From the NCBI GenBank assembly GCA_026126215.1, contig JAHCJQ010000003.1:1-64000 (forward strand): 64,000 nucleotides of DNA, in the 5' to 3' direction. The position numbers were made by a program, and so were the translations under genes. This document shows, in pieces, positions 8,142 through 15,926 of the stretch (its first letter is position 1; each line of letters opens with the position of its first letter). The notes under the pieces were generated by a model, which saw only the letters and a list, made by a program, of their open reading frames with translations, ran no database searches and was not told the DNA's origin. Source of the stretch: Alphaproteobacteria bacterium. Lineage in GTDB: Bacteria > Pseudomonadota > Alphaproteobacteria > Ferrovibrionales > Ferrovibrionaceae.

Positions 8142-9170
8142 ATGGGGAACGGAACCTATCGTCGCGTCGTGCTCGCCAGCCGGCCGGTGGCCGAGCCGGC
8201 CGAGAGCGATTTCCGCATCGAGGAAGCGCCGATCCCCGAGCCCGGACCGCGAGAGGTCCTGGTGCGGGTCATCTATCTCTCGCTCGATCCCTACATGCGT
8301 GGCCGGATGCGCGACGTGAAGTCCTATGCGCCCTCGGTCGGGATAGGCGAGGTGATGACCGGGGGCACGGTCGGCGAGGTGGTGAAGTCGAACCACCCCG
8401 AATTCCAGGTCGGCGATATCGTGGAAGACAGTCTCGGCTGGCAGGAATATGCGATCGGCGGCGGCCCGAAGCTGCGCAAGGTGGACCCGTCGATCGCGCC
8501 CATATCGACCGCGAATGGCGTTCTCGGCATGCCGGGGCTCACCGCCTATTTCGGACTGTTCGAGATCGGCCAGCCCAAGGCGGGCGAGACGGTTCTGATT
8601 TCGGCGGCTTCGGGTGCGGTCGGCCAGATCGCGGGGCAACTCGCGAAGATCGCCGGCTGCCGGGTCGTCGGCGTGGCGGGCGGCGCAAAAAAATGCGCCT
8701 TCGTCCGCGACGAACTGGGCTTCGATGCCTGCATCGACTACAAGGCTGAAGGCAACCTCGACCGGGCGGTCCGCGCGGCCTGTCCGAACGGGGTCGATGT
8801 CTATTTCGACAATGTGGGCGGCACGGTCTCCGACGCCGCCTTCCGCAACATGAACTTCTGGGGCCGGATCGCACTGTGCGGCGCCATTTCCCAGTACAAC
8901 CTCGCATCGCCGGAGATGGGCCCGCGTCTGCTGGGCCTGTTCGTCGGCCGGCGCGTGCGCATGCAAGGCTTCATCGTTTTCGATTTCGCCCTGCGCTACG
9001 AGGCGGCGCTCGCTCAGCTCGGCCGTTGGGTCAGGGACGGCAGGATCAGGTATCGCGAGGATATCGTCCAGGGCCTGGACAAGGCTCCGGCCGCGTTCAT
9101 CGGCCTGCTGCGGGGCGAGAATTTCGGCAAGCTGCAGGTCCAGCTCGGCCCGGATCCGACGCGCCGCTGA
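8142..9170 (+). CDS. NADP-dependent oxidoreductase, MDR superfamily (prostaglandin/2-alkenal reductase type)
   Basis: Medium-chain reductase of the zinc-free type (342 residues), related to leukotriene B4 dehydrogenase and curcumin reductase CurA. The N-terminus carries YLSLDPYMRGRM, diagnostic for this branch. The nucleotide-binding fold has AASGAVGQIAGQLAK, and VYFDNVGG follows. These enzymes reduce activated C=C bonds of enones or alkenals with NADPH. The frame is open upstream of 8142, but the ATG there, with AGGGGG before it, gives the family N-terminus exactly. It closes the plus-strand catabolic run and could reduce an unsaturated intermediate (inference). Confidence 0.88.
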   Translation: MGNGTYRRVVLASRPVAEPAESDFRIEEAPIPEPGPREVLVRVIYLSLDPYMRGRMRDVKSYAPSVGIGEVMTGGTVGEVVKSNHPEFQVGDIVEDSLGWQEYAIGGGPKLRKVDPSIAPISTANGVLGMPGLTAYFGLFEIGQPKAGETVLISAASGAVGQIAGQLAKIAGCRVVGVAGGAKKCAFVRDELGFDACIDYKAEGNLDRAVRAACPNGVDVYFDNVGGTVSDAAFRNMNFWGRIALCGAISQYNLASPEMGPRLLGLFVGRRVRMQGFIVFDFALRYEAALAQLGRWVRDGRIRYREDIVQGLDKAPAAFIGLLRGENFGKLQVQLGPDPTRR

Positions 9171-9180
9171 GCATGGCGTG

Positions 9181-9214
9181 CCCGCCGCTCCTGCTTCAGG
9201 CGAGGAGCGGCGGG
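9181..9214. terminator. Hairpin between convergent genes, probable bidirectional terminator
   Basis: A perfect 12-bp GC-rich stem (arms 9181-9192 and 9203-9214, 10-nt loop) lies just after the MDR reductase stop and includes the last codons and stop (9196-9198) of the minus-strand decarboxylase. No T-run follows on either side, so termination strength is uncertain. Confidence 0.5.
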
Positions 9215-10401
9215 TCGCTTACTTCGACGAACCGGGCCCGGTCGAAACCATTGAAGGCCGTGCGCAGCGTGGCGCCGTAGGCCCCGAGCTGGCCGATCTC
9301 GATCCAGTCGCCTTCGGCCACGTCGCCGGGCAGGCGGAACGGCCCGTTCATCCGGTCGAGGCTGTCGCAGGTCGGACCGAAGAACCCGAAATCCTGCGGC
9401 GCCGCCTCGCTTGCCCGCAGCAGGCGGACGGGAAAACGCCAGTTGAGGGCGCCGGCATCGGAAAGACTGCCGTAGATCCCGTCATTGACATGCAGCATCC
9501 CGCCGCGGCGCGCCTGCACCTGGACGATGACCGAAATCCCGGCCGCGACCAGTACCCGCCCGGGTTCGGCCCAGAGCCGCGCGGGCGCAAGCGTGCCGAG
9601 ACTGGTGCGCAACGCCGCGGCTTCGCCGGAGATGGCGTCCATGAAGCGCGCAAGATCCGGCACCGCGCTGCCCGGATAGGGCACGGGGAAGCCGCCGCCG
9701 ACATCCAGAATGTCGACCTTCGCGCCCGCCCGTGCAATGACCTCGCCCGCAAGGCGAATGGCGCGCGCCCAGGCCGCCGGCTCGGTGCATTGCGAGCCGA
9801 CATGGAAGGCGATGCCAAGCCGATCCGCGCGCGAGCGGGCCAGGCGCAGCAAGTGCGCCGCCAGTGCCGGCTCGGCGCCGAACTTCCCGGACAGGTCGAG
9901 CGCAGCCTCGCCCTTCGGCAGGGCGAGCCGCAGGATCAGGCCGAGATCGCTCCCGCCGGCCGTGGCCGCCAGAATTTTCTCGAGTTCCGCCTCGCTGTCA
10001 AAGGCGAAATCGCGCACGCCATGGCGCGACCAGGCCTCGGCAATGGCACCTCGTGCCTTGACCGGATGCATGTAATGGATGGCGGACTCCGGCAGCAGTT
10101 GGCGAACCAGAGCCACCTCGGCCGGCGAAGCGCAGTCGAAAGCGCGCACACCGCCTTGCCAGAGCAGCGCCAGCACCCGCGGATCGGGATTGCATTTCAC
10201 TGCGTAAAGCGTCTCGCCCGGGAAGGCGTCGACGAACGCGCGCGCGTTGGCGCGCAGCGTCGCGGGCCGCAGGCAGTGCAAGGGCTCTTCCGGACGCAGC
10301 TGGGCCACCACTTGCTCCACGCTGGGCCGGCTGCGTGCGGGCATGCGCTCCGCGCCACGGCGAAGCGGGGCGACGGCGAGACGGAAACGCGGCTGGTTCA
10401 T
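9196..10401 (-). CDS. speF: Ornithine decarboxylase, fold-III PLP enzyme (alanine racemase-like)
   Basis: Decarboxylates ornithine, or possibly lysine, to the diamine in the cytoplasm; 401 residues. PLP lysine is Lys69 in YAVKCNPDP; HVGSQC and the phosphate-binding DVGGGFP follow. The C-terminal GPTCDSLD (Cys345) is the catalytic motif of ornithine-type rather than diaminopimelate decarboxylases, and GAYGATLRTAFNGF closes the barrel. The start at 10401 has a strong AAGGAGG; the frame continues upstream only through the leader. The N-terminus is about 20 residues longer than in typical alphaproteobacterial enzymes. A ~340-nt leader with a tiny ORF precedes it, suggesting control by ornithine or polyamines. 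The symbol follows the usual name of the gene behind the alphaproteobacterial speF RNA and is an inference. Confidence 0.88.
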   Translation of the reverse strand: MNQPRFRLAVAPLRRGAERMPARSRPSVEQVVAQLRPEEPLHCLRPATLRANARAFVDAFPGETLYAVKCNPDPRVLALLWQGGVRAFDCASPAEVALVRQLLPESAIHYMHPVKARGAIAEAWSRHGVRDFAFDSEAELEKILAATAGGSDLGLILRLALPKGEAALDLSGKFGAEPALAAHLLRLARSRADRLGIAFHVGSQCTEPAAWARAIRLAGEVIARAGAKVDILDVGGGFPVPYPGSAVPDLARFMDAISGEAAALRTSLGTLAPARLWAEPGRVLVAAGISVIVQVQARRGGMLHVNDGIYGSLSDAGALNWRFPVRLLRASEAAPQDFGFFGPTCDSLDRMNGPFRLPGDVAEGDWIEIGQLGAYGATLRTAFNGFDRARFVEVSDPPLLA

Positions 10402-10743
10402 CTCCACACCCTCCTTCGGCTGCCGGCCACGATGGGTCCGGAACGCCGACGCAAGACGTTCAGATCTTCGGACGCCGTCCGCGCCGCAGGGGTGGCGCGC
10501 CGTCGCCGGTTCGATGTCAGGAAGAGGCGCTGCTCCCGCCCGCCGCCAGAATCGGCGAGGATTGCGGAAGGTTTCTGGCCGTGGCCCGATGCCTGTCAGG
10601 GGTTCATCGCGCTGTGCCGAGCGACCAACATAGCCACTTCCTTCAAGGCACCGGCCCACTGTCGACCGGCTCTCCGAAAAGGACGCGTCACGTCGTTGCT
10701 GGACCGGGCTCTCTCAGCCGGGGCACGTGCGAATTGCGTCTCG
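10402..10743 (-). promoter_or_regulatory. Long 5' leader of ornithine decarboxylase, candidate speF-type regulatory RNA
   Basis: About 340 nt without a main gene separate the decarboxylase start from a plausible promoter. The leader holds an 11-codon ORF (10596-10631), then a hairpin (GCCAGAA/TTCTGGC arms at 10545-10551 and 10573-10579) and further GC-rich inverted repeats before the AAGGAGG. A cis-regulatory RNA called the speF motif is known upstream of ornithine decarboxylase genes in alphaproteobacteria, and enterobacterial speF is controlled by an ornithine-sensing leader peptide. Matching this leader to that RNA family is inference from gene, position and length; I cannot align the consensus here. 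Confidence 0.6.
10596..10631 (-). CDS. Putative leader peptide of ornithine decarboxylase (11 codons)
   Basis: On the coding strand of the leader an ATG at 10631 opens the frame MLVARHSAMNP followed by TGA. It has a good Shine-Dalgarno, GAAGGAAG (10637-10644), 5 nt upstream, better placed than for many real genes nearby. The stop lies 194 nt before the decarboxylase ATG. A short, well-initiated ORF followed by a hairpin is the arrangement of attenuation by ribosome stalling. Chance occurrence cannot be excluded without comparing relatives. Confidence 0.5.
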   Translation of the reverse strand: MLVARHSAMNP

Positions 10744-10749
10744 AGGGCT

Positions 10750-10777
10750 GATATATAGAGTTGTCCGGCCGGTGCAA
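10750..10777 (-). promoter_or_regulatory. Candidate promoter for the ornithine decarboxylase leader
   Basis: On the minus strand TTGCAC (10777-10772) and TATATC (10755-10750) are separated by 16 nt in an otherwise very GC-rich region. A transcript from here would start near 10743 and carry the whole leader. Confidence 0.4.
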
Positions 10778-10803
10778 GGGGAAATCGGGCCCACCCGGCA
10801 TTT

Positions 10804-11691
10804 TTACGGCGCCAGAAGCGACAGGTATTCCCAGACGAAGGTTGCGGCGGCAAGCGCGGTGATCTCCGCCTGGTCGTAGGCGGGCGCCACCTCGACCATG
10901 TCCATGCCGACGAAGGACAGGCCCCGGAGGCCGCGCAGGATCGCCTGCGCCTGCCAGGTGGCGAGGCCGCCGATCTCCGGCGTCCCGGTGCCCGGCGCGA
11001 AGGCCGGATCGATGGCGTCGATATCGAAGGAGAGATAGCACGGCCCTGCGCCGAGCAGCACCCGCGCCCGTTCAGCGATGGCGGCCGGCCCCAGCTCGTG
11101 CACCTCCTGGGCACTGACGACGGCAACGCCCTGCGCCAGCGTCCAGTCCATGACCTCGTTCTGCACCGGCGAGCGGATGCCGATCTGGATCATCCGCTGC
11201 GGATCGACCAGCCGTTCCCGGATCGCGTGGTAGAAGCAGGAGCCATGGCCATGCGGCTGCCCGAAGCTGTCCGGCCAGGTATCGACATGGGCGTCAAAAT
11301 GAACGAGGCCAACCGGCCCATGCCGGCGGTGGAGGGCGCGCAGAAGCGGCAGGGAGATCGCATGGTCGCCACCCAGCGTCACCAGGTGGGCAAACCGGCC
11401 GGCCTGCTCCTCGATCAGGCGGAAGCTGGCCTCGATGTCGCCGAGCGCCACGGCGAAGTTGCCCAGATCGGCGATCGGCCGGGCAAGCGGGCTCCGACGT
11501 GCCACCGGATGATTGCCATCGATCAGCATCCGGCTCGCATGCCGGATCGCCCGCGGTCCGAACCGCGCGCCCGGCCGGTTGGATGTGGCGATATCGAGCG
11601 GCACACCGGCGATGACGATGTCGGCCGGTCCGTCGGTCATTTTCAGGCCAAGGAAGCCGCCCTCGATGGCAAATGTCGGCGTTTCGCTCAT
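10804..11691 (-). CDS. Agmatinase / ureohydrolase family protein
   Basis: Binuclear-manganese ureohydrolase (295 residues) that would hydrolyse agmatine to putrescine and urea. Metal-ligand motifs are complete: GGDHAI, HFDAHVD and SFDIDAIDPAFAPGTGTPE. Absence of arginase-specific features and the DIDAIDP form fit the agmatinase branch, although guanidinopropionase or guanidinobutyrase activities are common in this branch. The frame is open upstream, but the ATG at 11691 gives the normal family N-terminus; its ribosome site is weak, and an ATG at 11727 is the alternative. It lies upstream of the decarboxylase on the same strand, giving two putrescine-forming enzymes side by side. Confidence 0.88.
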   Translation of the reverse strand: MSETPTFAIEGGFLGLKMTDGPADIVIAGVPLDIATSNRPGARFGPRAIRHASRMLIDGNHPVARRSPLARPIADLGNFAVALGDIEASFRLIEEQAGRFAHLVTLGGDHAISLPLLRALHRRHGPVGLVHFDAHVDTWPDSFGQPHGHGSCFYHAIRERLVDPQRMIQIGIRSPVQNEVMDWTLAQGVAVVSAQEVHELGPAAIAERARVLLGAGPCYLSFDIDAIDPAFAPGTGTPEIGGLATWQAQAILRGLRGLSFVGMDMVEVAPAYDQAEITALAAATFVWEYLSLLAP

Positions 11692-11780
11692 CGCGGAAAG
11701 ATAGCAGGCTTCGCGCGGAGCAGCCATGCGGGGTGGTTTGCCCTTGCCTCGTGCGGCGTCAGCATGCAGCCTGCCCGGCG

Positions 11781-12563
11781 ATGTCGATGAGCGCGGCGAA
11801 ACTGATCCAGTCCCCTGCCAACGCCGCTTTCCGGCGGTGGGAGTCGCTGCTCGAGAGCCGGGGAATTCGCCGGCACGGGCGGTTCCTCCTGGCCGGACGC
11901 AAACTCGTGCCCGAGGCACTGGCCAACTGGCCGCGCCGGTTCGAAGCCATCCTGAGGCCCGAGACGGAGGATGAAAGCGGTTTGCCGGCTGCATCCGGAA
12001 TGGACAGTTACCGGCTCGCCCGTCCGCTATTCGACCGGCTCGATGTTTCCGGTACCGGTTTTCCCCTTCTCGTCGGCCGCCTTCCGGACATGCCGGCTGT
12101 CGACCTGACGCAGCCGCCACAGGGTCTCGAACTGGTGGCGGGACTTGGCGATCCGGTCAATCTCGGCGCCCTGCTGCGCAGCGCGGCCGCCTTCGGCGTC
12201 GCGCGCCTGATCCTGCTGGAGGAAGCCGCCCACCCGTTTCATCCGCGCTGCCTGCGGGCTGCCGCCAATGCGCCGTTCCGGCTCTCGATCAGCCGCGGCG
12301 CCACCTGGGCGGATCTGGCCGGCGCTGCGGGCCCGCTCCATGCGCTTGATCTGACCGGCGAGGATCTCCGGCACTTCCATTGGCCGCGCCACCTGCGACT
12401 TGTCCTCGGCGAGGAGGGCTTGGGCCTGCCCCGGGGATTGCAGGCCACACGGCTTTCCATCCCGACCAGTGGCCGGGTCGAATCCCTCAATGCGACGGTC
12501 GCCGCGAGCCTCGCCCTCTACGGCTGGTTCATCGCCTGGGGTGGGGAGGCGCCTGCCCGTTAG
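11781..12563 (+). CDS. SpoU/TrmH-family RNA 2'-O-methyltransferase
   Basis: SPOUT-class methylase (260 residues) expected to methylate a ribose in tRNA or rRNA using S-adenosylmethionine. Motif 1 is seen as [16 protein letters not shown], motif 2 as [10 protein letters not shown], and motif 3 as [18 protein letters not shown], which form the trefoil knot. The N-terminal ~90 residues are the substrate-binding domain with [14 protein letters not shown]. Target base is unknown. Start chosen at 11781, with a second ATG two codons later; the ribosome site is weak. It diverges from the agmatinase gene and converges on the SDR gene with overlapping stop codons. Confidence 0.9.
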   Translation: MSMSAAKLIQSPANAAFRRWESLLESRGIRRHGRFLLAGRKLVPEALANWPRRFEAILRPETEDESGLPAASGMDSYRLARPLFDRLDVSGTGFPLLVGRLPDMPAVDLTQPPQGLELVAGLGDPVNLGALLRSAAAFGVARLILLEEAAHPFHPRCLRAAANAPFRLSISRGATWADLAGAAGPLHALDLTGEDLRHFHWPRHLRLVLGEEGLGLPRGLQATRLSIPTSGRVESLNATVAASLALYGWFIAWGGEAPAR

Positions 12564-13318
12564 CCACGTCCGACGAAGGGCATCTTGGTCGCCATGACGG
12601 TCATGAACTGCACGTTGGCGTCGAGCGGCAGGCTCGCCATGTAGAGCACCGCGCTTGCCACGTGGCGGACATCCATCGTGGGCTCGACTGCGACTTCGCC
12701 ATTGGCCTGCGGCACGCCCTGGCGCATGCGCGCCGTCATGTCGGTCGCGGCATTCCCGATATCGATCTGGCTGCAGGCGATGTCATGCTTGCGACCATCG
12801 AGCGAGGTGGATTTCGTGAGGCCCGTGATCGCGTGCTTGGTCGCAGTGTAAGGGGCGGAATTCGGGCGCGGCGCGTGGGCCGAGATCGAGCCATTGTTGA
12901 TGATGCGCCCGCCCCGTGGCGACTGGTCCTTCATGATGCGGACAGCTTCCTGGGTGCAGAGGAAGGCACCCGTCAGGTTGACATCGACCACCGTTTTCCA
13001 CTGCTCGAAGGTCAGATCCTCGATCGGCACAGGCGGCGCGCCGCTGCCGGCATTGTTGAACAGCACGTCGAGGCGCCCGAAGCGACGGCGATGCGCCTCG
13101 AACAGCGCTTTGACCGAGGCCGGATCGCCGGCATCGGTCGGTACCACGAGGCATCGCTCGGCCGCCGCGCCGGCCAGCCGGGCCGTTTCCTCGAGCGGTT
13201 CGCGCCGCCGCCCGGCCAGTGTGACCCCGTAGCCTGCCTCCAGCAGGGCCAGGGCGCTGGCGCGTCCGATCCCTGTTCCGGCGCCGGTGACGAGGGCGAT
13301 TTTCGTGTTGGCGTTCAT
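12560..13318 (-). CDS. SDR family NAD(P)-dependent oxidoreductase
   Basis: Classical short-chain dehydrogenase, 252 residues. The nucleotide-binding motif TGAGTGIG is near residue 11, NNAG near 90, a catalytic Ser in NNGSISAHA, and YTATK holds the catalytic Tyr and Lys. GGGAGG precedes the start. The substrate is not predictable. The stop TAA is read from the same bases as the TAG of the convergent RNA methylase (TTAG at 12560-12563). Confidence 0.92.
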   Translation of the reverse strand: MNANTKIALVTGAGTGIGRASALALLEAGYGVTLAGRRREPLEETARLAGAAAERCLVVPTDAGDPASVKALFEAHRRRFGRLDVLFNNAGSGAPPVPIEDLTFEQWKTVVDVNLTGAFLCTQEAVRIMKDQSPRGGRIINNGSISAHAPRPNSAPYTATKHAITGLTKSTSLDGRKHDIACSQIDIGNAATDMTARMRQGVPQANGEVAVEPTMDVRHVASAVLYMASLPLDANVQFMTVMATKMPFVGRG

Positions 13319-13355
13319 TTTCGTCGGTCCTCCCAGTCAGGTTCGCCGGTCGATC

Positions 13356-14411
13356 TCAGACCGGCTCGAGCGGTGCGTGGAGCCGGGTGTCGGCCAGAAT
13401 GATGCCGCCCCGATCGCCGGGTTTGAGGCTGCCGTAGCGCTCGGCGAAAACCGGGGGCAGGGGACGCGCTTCGGCCGGCGCCAGCCAGAGGCGCAGCAGG
13501 TGGCGCTTGGCACCCGGCTCCTGCCAATCCTCGAAGGCGGTCCGGTCGTGCAGGATCGTATGGTTATGAACGAACTGCATGTCGCCGGGCTCGAGTGCCA
13601 TGGTGAAATTGAGGCGCGGATCGTCGGCCAGCCGGTCGAAGAGGTCGAGCGCCTCCTTCAGTTCCGGGGTAATCCTCGGTACTTCGGGAAACCGCTCGGC
13701 GGAATTGATGTATTGCCGTTGATAGATGGCGGACAGGCGGCCCTCGTGCCAGTTGAATACCGGTATCTCGAAATAAGGCTTCTGGCCTGGCGCCACCTCG
13801 CCCCTGCGGTCGGTCGCGATGGGCCGGAAGAGCAGGCGCAGGAGATCGGGGTGGCTCCGGCGCATTTCATTGAAGATGGTCACGGAACTGACCTGCGCCG
13901 AGAGGCCGCCGGCCTTGGCCGGACGCAGACAGAGCAGCCCGACCACGTCGCAGGAATCGGTGTGGAAGGTCTGGCGCTCCCGTGTCTGGTAGATGCGCAC
14001 CCGCGGATCGTCGGACCTGAGGCCAAGATCGCGCACATGGCCGAGAACGTGCCCCTTGGCATTCTGCGACCGGGCGCTGCCGAGATGGCTGCCGATGCCA
14101 TAGAACGCGATCGCCGCCGCGCGCAGGGACATCGCGCCGACCGGGAAGCCGCGCAGCAGCACGAAGCCGCGCCCCTCCAGCACCTCCTCCAGCAGGCGGG
14201 CCAGTTTCGGTCCGAGCGTCGGCAGGGGGAAGTCCTCCCGGCGGATGCGGGCGATCTCGCAATCCTCCCGCTCGAAGGGGTGAATCGCGGCTTCGATCTC
14301 CCGCACTTCCCCGGCGGAAAGCGGCACGATCCAGCCTGGGTCTCGTGCCATCTCGGGTCCGTACCAGGCGGAGGGGCCGGTTATTGGCGGTGGCAGTGCG
14401 GGATCGGTCAA
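13356..14411 (-). CDS. TauD/TfdA-like Fe(II)/2-oxoglutarate dioxygenase
   Basis: Cytoplasmic non-haem iron oxygenase, 351 residues, of the TauD/TfdA superfamily in its longer form with an N-terminal extension. The facial triad is likely His and Asp in FHTDSCD plus a His in the HNHTILHDR segment, with the 2-oxoglutarate Arg in RHLLRLWL. The start codon is TTG at 14411, supported by AAGGAG about 8 nt upstream; the next in-frame Met would cut off 20 residues. It diverges from an MFS transporter gene that may import its substrate (inference). Confidence 0.85.
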   Translation of the reverse strand: MTDPALPPPITGPSAWYGPEMARDPGWIVPLSAGEVREIEAAIHPFEREDCEIARIRREDFPLPTLGPKLARLLEEVLEGRGFVLLRGFPVGAMSLRAAAIAFYGIGSHLGSARSQNAKGHVLGHVRDLGLRSDDPRVRIYQTRERQTFHTDSCDVVGLLCLRPAKAGGLSAQVSSVTIFNEMRRSHPDLLRLLFRPIATDRRGEVAPGQKPYFEIPVFNWHEGRLSAIYQRQYINSAERFPEVPRITPELKEALDLFDRLADDPRLNFTMALEPGDMQFVHNHTILHDRTAFEDWQEPGAKRHLLRLWLAPAEARPLPPVFAERYGSLKPGDRGGIILADTRLHAPLEPV

Positions 14412-14569
14412 GGCATCCTCTCCTTGTCCTCGTCAAGATAGCCGAAGCGGCGGGGCGACTTGCAAGCGATTCGCGCGCCGCTCCGGCAACCGCCGATCTG
14501 CGTTTCGAGCATGGTCGGATGCAGCCCGCGCAGTTGACCTTGACCGGCTCCCCGTGGCCTGCTGCCGGC

Positions 14570-15823
14570 ATGAGCAAGCCTTATGTCGGACCTTTTCACG
14601 ACCCCTCCCTCAGCCGGGCGCAGAGCCTGTCGATCCTGAGCGGCGCGGCGATCATGCTGTCCCTCGCCATGGGGATGCGCCAGAGCCTTGGCCTGTTCAT
14701 GCTGCCGGTGACGCGGGACATCGGCATCTCGGCGGCGGATTTCGCCTTCGCCCTTGCCATCCAGAATATCCTGTGGGGCCTGACCCAGCCTTTTGCCGGT
14801 GCCCTGGTCGACCGCTATGGGACGCGCTGGATGGCCCTGGCCGGCGGTCTTCTCTACGGGCTCGGCATCCTGGTAACGGCGATGGCGACCAACGCGCTCG
14901 CGGTCATGGTGGGGTCGGGGCTGCTGATCGGCGTTGCGCTCTCCTGCACCACCTCGGGCGTGGCCGCAAAGATGGCGGCGCGGGTGGTCCGGGCGGAGCG
15001 CCGCAGCCTTGCCTTCGGCCTCATATCGGCCGCCGGTTCGGTCGGGACCTTTATCGCCGCGCCGCTGGCACAGACGGTGATTGCCAGCGATGGCTGGCGG
15101 ATCGGCATGCTGGTCTTCCTCGCGCTGGTGGCGGCCATGTTGCCGGCCGCCTTGATGGGCGGCCGGGCGGATCGGGTTCCCGGCACCATGGCTGGTGCCA
15201 GCGATCAGACGCTTCTGGGCGCCCTGGACGAAGCGCGGCGGCACAACGGATATGTGGTCATGGCGGCCGCCTTCTTCGTCTGCGGGCTCCAGCTCGTCTT
15301 TCTCACCACCCATTTGCCGACCTATCTGGCCATCTGCGGCGTCGATCCCATGGTGGGCGCGCAGGCGCTCGCGGTCATCGGCGCGTTCAACGTGCTCGGT
15401 TCCTGGCTCTGTGGCTGGCTCGGCGACCGCTATCCAAAACGACTTCTTCTGGGGTCGATCTACATCCTGCGGTCGGTCATGATCGCCGCCTACTTCATGC
15501 TCCCGGTCAGCCAGTTCTCGACGCTGCTCTTCGCCGCCGCGATGGGCCTGCTCTGGCTGGGCGTGGTGCCGCTCGTGAACGGGCTTGTGGCGCAGATCTT
15601 CGGCATCCGCTTCCTTGCCACCCTGACCGGCGTCGCTTTCATGAGCCATCAGGTCGGATCCTTCCTCGGCGCCTGGGGTGGCGGCCTGATCTACGACCTG
15701 CTCGGATCCTATGACCTCGCCTGGCAGCTGGCCGTGCTGGTGGGGTTCCTGGCTGGCGCGGTGCAGCTCTTCATGAACGACCGGCCGACGGCACGCATCG
15801 CGACGGCGGGCGCCCCCGCCTGA
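14570..15823 (+). CDS. MFS transporter, monocarboxylate/oxalate-formate antiporter-like
   Basis: Twelve-helix major facilitator protein, 417 residues from the ATG at 14570. The first helix contains ILSGAAIMLSLAMGMRQSLGLF, and the loop 2-3 motif appears as GALVDRYGTRWM with a second copy GWLGDRYPKR in the C-terminal half. Both are usual for the MCT-like branch that moves organic acids. An ATG at 14519 is possible; neither start has a clear ribosome site. Divergent from the TauD-like gene, sharing a short control region. Confidence 0.9.
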   Translation: MSKPYVGPFHDPSLSRAQSLSILSGAAIMLSLAMGMRQSLGLFMLPVTRDIGISAADFAFALAIQNILWGLTQPFAGALVDRYGTRWMALAGGLLYGLGILVTAMATNALAVMVGSGLLIGVALSCTTSGVAAKMAARVVRAERRSLAFGLISAAGSVGTFIAAPLAQTVIASDGWRIGMLVFLALVAAMLPAALMGGRADRVPGTMAGASDQTLLGALDEARRHNGYVVMAAAFFVCGLQLVFLTTHLPTYLAICGVDPMVGAQALAVIGAFNVLGSWLCGWLGDRYPKRLLLGSIYILRSVMIAAYFMLPVSQFSTLLFAAAMGLLWLGVVPLVNGLVAQIFGIRFLATLTGVAFMSHQVGSFLGAWGGGLIYDLLGSYDLAWQLAVLVGFLAGAVQLFMNDRPTARIATAGAPA

Positions 15824-15926
15824 CGTCATCGGCTTTTGCGACGGAACCCGCGGGTTGCCCTTGCACAGGTGCAGGCGTCCCTCTACCTAATGGCGCGGCG
15901 ACTCCTGCCGGGAGCTTAGTTTTCAC

